Part shown: positions 35,199 through 45,649 of the stretch, in pieces
Numbering within the stretch: position 1 is the first letter of the stretch
How the letters are laid out: every line of letters starts with the position of its first letter
From: Apiospora phragmitis
Lineage: Eukaryota; Ascomycota; Sordariomycetes; Amphisphaeriales; Apiosporaceae
DNA: 64,000 nt
Assembly (NCBI GenBank): GCA_038363925.1
Contig: JAQQWL010000002.1
Location: 5,456,001 to 5,520,000, forward strand
Direction of reading: 5' to 3'
Notes under the pieces: model-generated
Told to the model about the DNA's origin: nothing
Database searches by the model: none
Seen by the model: the letters and a program-made list of their open reading frames with translations, nothing else
Program-made: the position numbers and the translations under genes

Positions 35199-35240
<42 letters not shown>

Positions 35241-36701
35241 TTACGACACCGCCGTCCGATCATTTCGCGCCGGGTATCGCCTGTGTCGCAGGTAACAGCA
35301 CATCAATCAATTACAGCCCCCCCTCCGCCCTTGCAAAACAGCCTAAAGCGCAGCATATATTGCGCACTCACTTTTACACGGCCTCCCGCGCAGTTGGACT
35401 GGTCATTGATATGTACAGCGTCTCTCCATGTAACCCTGGAGTATGTATGCAAGGCCGGACCCCTCGATTGGTCGGAAAATCCAGGCCAAGATCCTCCGCT
35501 TTTTACATGTCAGTAACTCAGGCCACCCGTTAGGCGGGAAGTCGGTCCTCCTAATGGAGGTTGCGCTCCGAAACACAGGGCCCGACAGCGTGTTCGAAAA
35601 GGCGACTATGGCACAAAAGGGAGCCGAACGAGAGTCATGTGCTCCTTTCCGATACTCACTAGGCCAATTGATCGCGCACTTTACATAGCATCCCGCTTAT
35701 CTATCTCCAGCAGCATACTCCGTATGAATGCCAGTACAGCGGGCCAAGTCGTGGATCCGTACTCATCGTGCTGACCACGTGCTTGGCGGCAGTGCGGCAA
35801 GGCAGGGGGGTAATAATCCCCCGCAGACGCATGACTTGGATACGTGCCAAGGATGCGGACCGGGATCAAAGGAGAGCATGCAGCATAGCCAGTCGCAAAT
35901 TGGGATGTTATGTCGGTCGTGGAATAGCCGAGCGAGCACCCGGCAACTGGGGATATGTCGGGGTAATTTGATAAATTGGTGTCCGCTGTTGGTTGGATGG
36001 TTTGGGTGGTTTGTGTGTGCAAGCAAGGTAAGTGGCTCGGGCGGAATGCGACAGTAATTGAGTCATTGGCATCATCCTGAATTTTCTGTCTCTGATCCCT
36101 CCAGCAGCATCCCGGCGGGCTGGAACTGGACGGCTGTCAGTTGTTACAGATCTTATTCCGAATTTCCACAAAAGGTGTGTATCGGCGAGCAGCATCATGT
36201 TGGTTGTTCTTTGTTGTTACACCCAAGGGAGGTTCAACTTTACCGCCAACCGAAGGTTGGCATAATATTTTATCATGTGGTTGGAGGTAGTGGTAGACAT
36301 GGATTTTGACAGATGGCACAGCATAAGATAGCGTAACGGGCCTGTCGTTTTGGGGCTGTCGCTGTCCCCTCTAGTTCCCTTTGACATTCCTGGCTCAGGC
36401 TTGTTTCCGTAATTCCGACCAGAAGCCCCACTGCAAGAGCCCCAACCAATCCCCGAGGCCTGCCACTTCTGGGGGCTTGCTCCCTAACCTGGAGATAGCG
36501 TCGGGATCTAGGCAACTGGTTTATCTCTGAGCATAAACAAGTACGTAGTAAGTAACCCTACCTTAAGGAGTTCAATACTACCTGGGTTCAGTCTTGCTCT
36601 CATCCGCCGCAGATCATACGAATTGATTTCCTCATTCTGAATCCTCTATCCTTTCGGATGGAGAGTGGGCAGACAATGGTAAGATAAAGTAGTTTATGTA
36701 A
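34029..36701. other. long non-coding stretch upstream of the DUF1479 gene
   Basis: No coherent frame or motif on either strand. It contains a tetranucleotide microsatellite (35199-35233) and mixed-composition DNA, probably the long 5' region of the DUF1479 gene plus spacer before the next RIP-degraded element. Confidence 0.4.
35199..35233. repeat. (CTGG)n microsatellite
   Basis: About nine perfect tandem CTGG units, directly followed by a degenerate CTGACTGG. Confidence 0.95.
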
Positions 36702-38610
36702 AGGTAAAATTAGTGGACTAAAGTCTGCGCAAGAACCATTAGTAATACGAACCTTAAGTTAACACATTTAATATATTTTTAACTTTTTTATTAAATTTTT
36801 TATTATAACTTTTTTATAGTATTAGAAATTTATATAAGTTTAGTTATATTTTAATAATAAATTATAAATTAAACATCGAGTTTAATTTTAAAGTTATTAT
36901 AATTATTAATATATAAAAAATAATTATTATTAGCTTTATAAAGCGTTTTATTAAGTGTAAATTATTTAAAATAAAAAAGAGATTTATATTTTTAATAAAT
37001 TATTAAGGTGATAAAAACGTTATTTATTTTAATTAATACGTTAAAAGCCGCGTATAGTTTAAAGAAAGCTCTATATTAATATAAATATTATATTAAGGTC
37101 GAGACCACGCTTTTATTTTTTCGGACCGTACGCCGTAGTTTATATAAAAGAAATCGACTTTTAACGCGCTATAAAGCGTATTTTTTTTATAAAGGAAAAC
37201 GTTAAAGAGAGGCTCGCTTTTTTATTATTATTAATTTTTTTAAAGCCTTTAAAATAGTGTGTACTTTAATTCTTTTTAAATAAATATATAATTTAAAACA
37301 TAGTTTATATATTAAATCGTTAAGTGTTTTAATTTAATATAAAATATTATATAAAAACTATATTAATTTTACTAGTTATTTTAAGCCTCGAATTTCTTTT
37401 ATATTATAAGTAATAATATAATAAAAAGTTAAAAAGGCGAAGACTTCTTTATTACGACTTAGTTTAATAACACGGTTAATACTTATATTTAAAGCGGAAC
37501 TATAATAACTTAAAGCGCTTACGAGGTTTTAAGCGCGGCTTAACCCCGCCGGTTAACGCGTATAGCTTTACTTATAATAATAAAACCCGTTATATTATTT
37601 AATTAATAAGATTAATACTAGATATAAATACCTTATAATAATAACTTTATAATAAAATAAATGAAATAATACGAAAAGAAATAATATATAAGTATTAATT
37701 AAGACGAAAGGAAGTTACGTAACGAATCTCGAGATCTTAACGAGATTTAAAAATCCGGCTCGACGAGATTTCGTGAGATTCGCGAAATCCTTAAATTAAT
37801 AAAAAACTAAATATATATAATAATAAACGTACTTTATATATCTTATATAAACACTTTTTATTTTAATAATTAAATTAAATATTAATTAAATTTATTAATA
37901 AAATAAATAGATTAATAATTTTATTTTATAAATATCTTTATTTAATTATTTTCATCATTATTTTACGAATTAAAATATTATTATTTATTATATTAATAAA
38001 GCGTTTTTTTAATTATATGTTTAAATATTTTCTCGTATTATTAATTTAAACTTAAATAGCGTTCGTTATACTCTTTTTATATTTTTTATAAAAGTAATCT
38101 TAATTTTATAAGCGATGGCTTTATTTTTACTCGATATATAAAAGCTTTAAAGGTTAGTTTATTTCTTTTTTATAAGTTAAAGAACTTTTTTATATAAAAT
38201 AATACGTATATATATCGATTAAACCTTATAAAAAAAATTTTAAAATCGAAAAAAGTAAGCTTTTTTAATTAATTATTACAGTGTGTTTAAACTAATCACT
38301 ACGCTATAACGCAAAGGCTTCGGAAATAACTAAACGGTTATTTCTATTTAATTCTATACCTTAAGTGCTACCTCGTGAGGGATAAACCCGTCAATCGTTA
38401 TATTAATCCTTTATAATATATATATTATATTTTATATAAAAGATTAATATAACTACTACTAAATTATATTTATTTAAAAGTAAAATATACGTAAATTTAA
38501 CGTATATACTATTTATTTAAATACGTTTTTATTACTTAAAAAGACGGGGTAAATATAATGAAAATCGGCTGGAAGTGGTCCTTGCGAACTTTAGTCCACT
38601 GACTTTACCT
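36702..38610. mobile_element. second type of RIP-degraded TIR DNA transposon (1909 bp)
   Basis: Imperfect inverted repeats: the left end reads AGGTAAAATTAGTGGACTAA and continues AGTCTGCGCAAGAACCA; the right end, reverse-complemented, reads AGGTAAAGTCAGTGGACTAA and continues AGTTCGCAAGGACCA. The 1.9-kb size is typical of Fot1/Tc1-mariner elements. The interior is an AT-rich RIP wreck without frames. No clean TA duplication is visible at the tips. A 128-bp insertion (38274-38401) is nested near the right end. Confidence 0.8.
38274..38401. mobile_element. 128-bp nested insertion, copy A
   Basis: Flanked by a 6-bp direct repeat ATTAAT (38268-38273 and 38402-38407). It starts TATTACAGTGTGTTTAAACT and ends CCCGTCAATCGTTAT. 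It aligns along its whole length with 42895-43022. No coding capacity; it looks like a non-autonomous or MITE-type element. Confidence 0.75.
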
Positions 38611-38971
38611 ATCTAATGAGCAGTGCCTTGCGATTGGCAGCCCTTGGCAGCCCTTCTTCCATCTTCATGACTCGCTTATTAGCGATCGGTTGTGTTCCTC
38701 GGCAGCATTGATAAACCAGAACTCGGGCAAATTCGACTCGAACATGGAATTTCAGAATAAAGTATGCCCACGACCCATCCGGAATCTCTGCCCGATTGCC
38801 TGGGACCACACCCCCCGCGCCTTTTCTACAAGTGGTCGGCCATTTTTTTGCTCCAAGCCTGGTTCTGAGCCATGCCTGGTTCTGAGGGCTGAGCTACCCG
38901 CCAGCCGGCCGAACCGTCAACACTAGATATATCCATAGGTATGTATGTGCTCTAGTAGCCATCCGCGTATA

Positions 38972-39373
38972 CTACTCTCCCGTCCGACCGGGTTTACGGG
39001 ACTGCAATGGTGCGTTGGCTTTGACGTAGGGATGGTCTGGCTGCGGCTGGACCTGGGGCGGGCCCACCTCCTTGGCCTTGCGCGGGTTCCCCAACAAGAG
39101 GGCGAAGGTCCCCGCGATACCGACACAGGCCACTCCAGCAATGACTCTCCTGTTATGGATAAAAATTTCTGGTTAGCTGGTTGATGTCAATCGTCGAGTG
39201 GGGTCTGCCACTTACGCTATGCTGCCTGCATCCTTGGTGACGCCGCCCTCTTTCGGCGTCGGCTCTGGCTCCGTCGCGTAATTCCTTGCGCGCATGGACC
39301 GTGGTGGGATGCAGGAGCGGTTCATGCGTGCAGCGCAGACGCTGGATCGGAGGGCTGTTGTTCTGGTAAACAT
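38972..39373 (-). CDS. small mitochondrial-type single-pass membrane protein (111 aa)
   Basis: Two exons, 39373-39216 and 39149-38972, joined in phase across a 66-nt intron with GTAAGT donor and AACAG acceptor. The N-terminus MFTRTTALRSSVCAARMNRS with RSMRARNYATEPEPTP is a strong mitochondrial presequence: Arg/Ser-rich, no acidic residue, and an RNYA-type cleavage region. A single hydrophobic helix follows (VIAGVACVGIAGTFALLLG), then a Pro-rich hydrophilic tail (GPPQVQPQPDHPYVKANAP) ending RKPGRTGE. The layout fits a small inner-membrane protein facing the intermembrane space or matrix. No specific homologue is recognised. It lies intact between two RIP-degraded blocks. Confidence 0.8.
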
Positions 39374-40240
39374 CTTGTCTTGCTCGTGTAGTTGAGTCTT
39401 GAGATATGGTGTGTGCGACCGTTGCGGACTCTGCAATGTGTCGTGTGTGGCGTGATGTAGTTCAAGAAGTCTCGTGACAGATTACTAAATGATGTAGGTA
39501 CGAATGCAAAAGACATCAGATTGGAGCAAGGTCTGACTTAGTATTTACCTACTGACATTGCTCATGAGGATATATATTTGGCTGGGTTTTCATCATTCTG
39601 CATTGACGAGTCTATGACGCCCGTGATGTCCGCCCCATAATTTGTGGCTCATGCTAATCACCTACTTAGTAGCTTCCCTCACCCGGAGGTCCATGAACTA
39701 AGGGGGACATAGTGACGTAGTGGTTCCTTTTTTGTACTTCAAATCGGTTTATTGACGGCTTGGAAATCTACTCATCATATTTCGCCCATTAATGGATTCT
39801 GGGACTGGGTGTTTATCCGGACTTTTTCAACTGCGAAACGTGTACAATGCCGTGGCACGCCGCCTGGCGTATCGCTTCCGTCACGATCGTCGGTTCCGGC
39901 CGCTCCGCCCTCCATTCTTCGGGGGTTCGGATGACGCATCTTAGTGGTCAGGTCATTCTTCATAATACAATTTTCTAGAGTGATATGGTCTGGCACCTCG
40001 AATTATAAACACGTGGGTTTCTTGCGGGCACTGTGAATATCTCGCTGAGCGCACGTTTCGCTTCACAAAAGAAAGCCGAACAACAGTAACAATGGACTAT
40101 CCTTCACGAGATAAGACTCCTAGGCTCATGGTCTAGGTCACACATATGTAATAGCCGCAGAAGCTCCTTCCTCCAATATTCTATTAATGCTCACGCAATA
40201 TAACATGTGCCCGGGCTATATTATTCATTCAAAAGGGTGC
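39374..40240. other. intergenic, nothing assignable
   Basis: The upstream region of the mitochondrial-type gene and the downstream region of the Cys-rich gene. No motif or repeat recognised. Confidence 0.35.
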
Positions 40241-41248
40241 TTAAAGCAGCACGCATTTGCATATATGGTCCCCGGAACACACCGCCCTATAACCCTCGCT
40301 GCACCACCTGTAGTTGTCATGGCACCACATGTCACTATCTTCTCCCCCCTGCGTAATACAGTCCATATCAACGCAGACGCATCCACTAGATTCAAGGGGG
40401 GGGGGAATGGGGGATGGTTCATAGAAGGACTTCCTCCTCCACGTTTGGATCGCACACAGCCTGTTGACCGGTCCCGCAATCCATCGGGGGGCAGTTCTCC
40501 ACGCGACACGGCGCGTCGCGGCAGTAGCAGTACCCGCGCAAATACATTTTGGGGTCAACATCAGTGTCGCAGGAAAAGCTCGTGAGGTAATACTTGCTAC
40601 AGTACAACGTCTCACAGATCCCGTACCGAAAACCGTCGCGGCACCCGGATTGCCACTGACACTGGCACGGCTCGTTCGGGTCGAAGGTGCATGCCAGTTC
40701 GCAGCCGTCGATGCACTGGTCGCACTTGGGTGGGTTCTTGCACGCGCCGTTGGGCACGTTGCTTTGGCAGGATGCGAGCCAATGGAAGTGGAGGAGTTCT
40801 TGGTGGTCGACGTCGTCGGGGTGGGGGTGCTCATCCAAAGCGTAGTCCAAAAGGAGATGCTGCTGCTTGATGTCGACGAGGTCAGGCCGGACGATGTGGA
40901 CGAGGTCGAAGAGCCTGAATAAGCGATCGACTTAGATGCACTGGCAATCTCCATAGAGACCGTTCTGCTGGTGTAACTGGTTGTGAAGCTTCGGGTGGGA
41001 AGGGGGCATTGGTAGCAAAGATCATCGTCAGGGTTGGTAAACGCGGTGGTTGTTGTATCTTGTCTGCGAAACTGGAGTGGGGAAGGAGAGATAGACGTAA
41101 AGGAGGATATGGTCGATACTGCCGAGGCAGAAGAAGTCCAGGTGGCAGAAGCTGAAGAAGAATAGGTGGAGGTAGAAGAGGTCAAGGAAGATGTCGAGCT
41201 AGAAGAGATCGAAGTAGAAGAAGTTAACATATTAAGCACCCTAGCCAC
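40241..41248 (-). pseudogene. Ser/Thr-rich, Cys-rich protein, reading frame disrupted
   Basis: The frame opening at 41248 gives a Ser/Thr-rich N-terminal half (a non-ATG start or missing first exon; no convincing signal peptide). Near 40800 the Cys-rich coding sequence moves to the next frame: CKNPPKCDQCIDGCELACTF, CQCQWQSGCRDGFRYGICE, YCYCRDAPCRVENCPPMDCG (to about 40440). It then returns to the first frame for CVCVDMDCITQGGEDSDMWC and ends CSGDHICKCVLL at 40241. More than 25 cysteines with CxC and CxxxC spacing point to a disulfide-rich extracellular protein. An intron near 40430-40385 could explain one switch, but no good splice pair explains the 40800 switch. The gene abuts the AT-rich block at 41.28 kb. 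Family unknown. Confidence 0.5.
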
Positions 41249-41279
41249 TTAGCCGTCCTACCACATAAGCAGCCACCTA

Positions 41280-41965
41280 AACTTAATATTAAACCACATC
41301 GCAACCTAAGGTTATTTTATTAATAACTATTTAATAAGAAATTAAAAAATTATAACTTTAACGAATTTAAATTTTAATATAATTAATAATATTAGAATTA
41401 TTCTTCGAATTTAAATTAATAACTTAAATCGTTTTATTTTTCTCGATTTATTTAAAAAGTTATATTATTAGCTTATTTTTTTTAATTATTATAAAGGCAT
41501 AATTAAGGTTTTTAACTACTCGACAAGTTTTAAACTTATATACTTTATGTAATTTAGCTTATAAACGGTCTCTTTTTATTTTAATCTAGTTAATTAAACG
41601 TTTAAAATATTAAGCCTTTTTAAAGCTTATAAAATAATAGCTTCTTATAAGTATTATTAAGTTAAACATTTTTATTACTAGTTAAAGATTTAATTTAACG
41701 TATATACTAAGAGCTAGTAAATATAAGCGCTTTTTAAATAAGTATTTATTAGTTAATAAATTATTTAAGGCTTAAAAACCCTATTTCCTAGCCGCGGCCC
41801 TACTTATATTTATATAACTAAAAGTTTAAGGGTTTAAAAATATATCGTAAATAAATTCCGGTAGCTCGCTACTCGTTAACTATTATTTTAAGCTTAAAAA
41901 CGAACTTTTAAACCCGGTCCTACGCTTAAATAAAGTTAACTTTATTTATATTTATATTAAACGTT
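41280..41965. other. RIP-like AT-rich block of unknown origin
   Basis: Very AT-rich with residual CpG and almost no CpA, like the neighbouring transposons, but not part of the 41966-44149 element by its repeat structure. No terminal repeat pair was found. Confidence 0.55.
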
Positions 41966-42431
41966 AATATATAGTTTAATTTCTTACTTTTTTTAAACAT
42001 CGTATAATAATATATAATTAATTTATTACAACGTTTAAAATTAATTAGAACTATTTAAAATCGTCTTTATTAAATACTTCTACGTTATTTTAACAGGTAC
42101 GCGTATTATACCCGGGCTCCCGTAGATTCTATAGCGTTACGGGCGCGTTTTAAGCCTTCTCGTATAACCACTAGTCCGGCGCGATTTATCCTATAACTAT
42201 CTATTAACGTCCCTTTAAGACTATAAGTCTTTTTTAGCTTATATACGAAGTAATCCTCTATTTTATAGCCATTTTTTTTTTCGTACAGCGGCATCGGCTT
42301 AGCATCTTATTTACCTTTTATAATACGCTTACCTCACTTTTTAAAAGAGCGAGCCGGTATATAACCTATATTATACTTTTCGTAATCTAGTTAAGGTTAA
42401 TTAAAATTATTAGAACAGCTGGAACTAAAGC

Positions 42432-42600
42432 TGTCCATATTACTCTAAAAGGGGTGCCACGTGCCTGCGCGCACGAACCCCTTTTCTGTTTTATAAAGAG
42501 GGGCATACGATGCCCCTCGTAGCTAGCACTAGAGATAGACATGAACAATAGACTATAACGATTGAACCCCGATTAAACCTAGAACCTGTACGTATGTACG
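42432..42600. mobile_element. 169-bp insertion flanked by AAAGC, solo-LTR-like
   Basis: Flanked by AAAGC on both sides (42427-42431 and 42601-42605). Removing it with one AAAGC restores alignment with the related element around 30142. It begins TGTCCATATTACT, is GC-rich and un-RIPped compared with its host, and contains TATAAAG. A 5-bp duplication and TG start suit an LTR, but the end (TATGTACG) is not the usual CA. Confidence 0.5.
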
Positions 42601-42894
42601 AAAGCCCATTTAATAAAAATAAACGTCGGAAAGTTATTCTAATATTATACGATACGGTTTTAAATATATTCGGTTTAAGATTAAACCTTAATCGAGTTAT
42701 TTAAAGTTTTTAACTTTTAAAAGATAAATAGGCTAAAAAACGTTCCCGGAGGTATTAAAGTATATAGCTTTATATTTAATTATAAAATAATATACTCCGG
42801 GTTATACGAGACGAGTCCTGTTTTCGAAAACCTCCCTATGTATTTAAAACGGTAAAAGTCGCCTGAAACGCTTTTAAAAACGCCGGTAAAAAGT

Positions 42895-43022
42895 TATTAC
42901 AGTGCGTTTAGACTAACTACTACGCCATAAAGTAAAAGCTTCGGAAATAACTAAACGGTCATTTCTATTTAATTCTACGCTTTAAGTGCTACCCCCGGGG
43001 GGACTAACCCGCCGATCATAAT
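42895..43022. mobile_element. 128-bp nested insertion, copy B
   Basis: Flanked by a 6-bp direct repeat AAAAGT (42889-42894 and 43023-43028). It matches copy A at 38274-38401 over its full length, including CTTCGGAAATAACTAAACGG. It has fewer C-to-T changes than copy A in its 3' part (CCCCCGGGGGG against CCTCGTGAGGG). Confidence 0.78.
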
Positions 43023-44287
43023 AAAAGTCTTCCTTTAAGATATAAATAATATGCGCCCGTATAAAACCTTCGATTTCTTTCGCGTATAACTTTTTTAATA
43101 TACGAAAATAGGCGAAATTAAGAGGTTAGAGCTTATATAATAGATAAGTAAGTATATAGAGTATAATAATCGAGTTCTTTTTATAATAAAGCTCGAAAGT
43201 TATCGAGTAGTAGTTTTCGTGGCCGTTTAAGACTAAGAGGCGATAACGACCTTTTATACGAGACTTAATATATTAATTAAAGTGTCGTATTTAATCCTCG
43301 CCTCTTTTATTTATAGTTTAGTTATTTTTAGTAATTACGATTACTTAATCCTTTAATAATAAGTTGTTTTCGTATTAAAAAAAGAAGTACGTTTTTCTAG
43401 TAAAGATAATATACGAAGGGATAGCGTAACCGTACGATTCGACGCTTTAAATAATTATAACTTATTCCCGGTTTTTTTATTATATTACTTAAAGTTTTTT
43501 ATATTAATTAGAAGTATTAATACTTATTTCGAACGAGATTTAGCTTATAAAAAAACTAGTTTTATTAAAATTATAAATATCTTTTTTTTAAATCTCGTAT
43601 TTATAAATTATATTCTATATAAGGGTAAATTACGCGTGACATGCGTCGGGATCTTTATAAAGGATCTTTTAATAATCGATTCTTCGATTAAAACGCGTCC
43701 AGAGGTCTAGTTGTCGTCGTACGAAGCTCGAGGCCTAATTAACGCCGACGCGTCCCGCGTCGCGTTAGTTAAATAATCGATTCGCTATATCTTCGACGCT
43801 ACTTATACAGGGGAAGAAACTATCGCGAATTTAAGTAATTTATATACTTTATAATTACTTCCTCCTCGAGAATAATAAGCTTTTACGTTAATAATTAAAC
43901 ATTAAATTTTAAAGTTATATCGCGCTAATAATTAAAAGTTTTTTATAAAATATCGTATATTTTAGCCGTATATTATATACTTAACTTTAAGTTATTTTAA
44001 AGCGCTTATAACGTTAAAATAACGTTACTTTTTTTTAAAAAGCCGACTATAATAATATAATAAAAGAAGGCGGTAAAAGTAAAGCGTTACGCGAAAATAT
44101 AAAAAAGTAAGAAATTAGACCATGTGAGAAATTAAACCGTGGGGTACGTTAATTAATAATAAAGAATTAAATACTTTTTCACTTTTCGTTTTAATATTAA
44201 ACAGAGATTTAAATTAAAAAGGTATAATATATAAAAAGTTTATATATTAATAAATATAATAGCTAAACTCTATTAATTATACATTTT

Positions 44288-45649
44288 ATGGAAGAGGCGG
44301 ACGCGGCGGCAGTGGCGGCGGTGGTGAAGTAGGAGCGGGAGTGAGAGGTGGTGGCGGTTGCGGTGGTGTTGGCTGGTTAGTGGCAGGCGGCGGCTATGGT
44401 GGAGGTGGTGGTGGTGTTGTGGAGCGGAGGTCCAGGCGGAGGAACTACGGTCGTTCCAGTTGATGACGAAGTAGTGGGGTTTGGAGTGGTTTCAGTTGTC
44501 GTCGGGCCGGAGAACGGGCTGTGTGACAGATTGGGATAAGCTTGATAGCGTCGTGTCCCCTGTGCTACCTGTGGAAGTGGTGACACCGGCGATTGAGCTC
44601 GTGGATGGCGTACTCTGTGTTCTAACTGCTGAAGACCTACTAGAGCTTGTTGGTCCGGACTGTGCTGGGCTCGGCAGCGTTGTGCTTGTGATACCGCTTG
44701 TGGAAGAGATGGCCACCGAGTCTGTTAATGAGGATGCTGTAGGTTCTGTAGAAGATGTACTCTGTTTTGTCACTACCGAAGATGTACTAGAACCTGTCGG
44801 GCCGGCTGTATGTGGTATAGTCGACTGAGATAAACTTGAGATAGTTGTGAAAGTTTCACTTCCTGCCGAAGACGTGGCCTTTGAGCTTGTAGCCGTCATA
44901 CTCCGTGTTACTACTGGTGAAGAGGCACTGGAACTCGTTAAGCTGGAGGCAGATGGTATAGCCGGCTGAGTAGGGGCCAATGAAGAAGTGATTGTCCGCG
45001 TCGTATACGTTATACTACCTGTGGACGAGTTACTGCCTACAGAAGGGGCAGTCGCCGATCCTGTGGAAGATGTACTCTGTGTTGTAGTAGTCGAAGCGGT
45101 ATTAGAAGCAGTGTATGTGATCGACCGAGAAGAAACGGATAGAGGCGAGCTTGACCCGACAGTGCTTGGCTGGGCTTGGCCTGATAAGGAAAAGCTTGGC
45201 TGTGCCGTGGGTGTCGTACTATATGTCGACGAGGTACCGGAGCTTGTGGGGCTGCCCGTAGAATTCGAGCTGGCCGGTGGTCGGATTTGTCGTACTACTT
45301 GATGTTTGGCCGGTTGAAAACGAATTACTACCAGAACGCGATTCAGTTTCGGATGCTCTACTAGAGATAAAAGACGACCCGGCCGAGTTAAAGCTAGAAA
45401 AGGTCCCCGGGGGTCAGGCCAGGTCGGCGTCACGGTCCCGTATATTTTGAGAGTGTACGTGGTTGGGGTTCCTCGAATGTAGGTGATGACCTCCTCCTCG
45501 GTCCAGGTCAGGGTTTCCGTGGTAATTCCAATGGTCGAAGCCATGGGTCCAGTGAGGGAAGGCGTGGTCGCGGCCGCGATGTCGAGGGTACCATGGGTAC
45601 CCATCACAAGCCAGCCCAGGAGCCACACAAATCCATGACTGTGCAGCAT
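44288..45649 (-). CDS. Ser/Thr-rich secreted or cell-wall protein with frame switches
   Basis: ATG at 45649 begins a strong signal peptide (MLHSHGFVWLLGWLVMGTHG), then LTWTEEEVITYIRGTPTTYTLKIYGTVTPTWPD. Between about 45415 and 45270 the annotated-type frame becomes non-Ser-rich while another frame reads FSSFNSAGSSFISSRASETESRSG, so two compensating shifts or an intron are likely. The bulk (45270-44520) is a Ser/Thr-rich, heavily O-glycosylatable region of imperfect repeats (SSTSSVVTKQSTSSTEP-like). Near 44520 the Ser/Thr/Pro-rich sequence continues in another frame (TTTETTPNPTTSSSTG) toward a Pro-rich tail at 44290. No GPI signal was seen. Function unknown; a wall-spanning or adhesin-like role is only suggested by composition. 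Confidence 0.55.

Larger units (their letters stand above)
41966..44149. mobile_element. RIP-degraded copy related to the 29415 element, with two nested insertions
   Basis: The right end, reverse-complemented, is ACGTACCCCACGGTTTAATT followed by TCTCACATGGTCTAATTTC, next to TA at 44150. The left end near 41966 is a degenerate version (TTAATATATAGTTTAATTTC). The interior from about 42000 aligns colinearly with 29770-31400, for example CCCGGGCTC near 42112 and 29823 and GCGCCCGTATAAAA near 43053 and 30419. Two insertions (42432-42600 and 42895-43022) interrupt the alignment; without them it is about 1.88 kb. Confidence 0.75.

Noticed and set aside
35199..35233. CTGG repeats as part of a CRISPR-like array
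   Set aside because: Simple microsatellite without spacers, in a eukaryotic genome.
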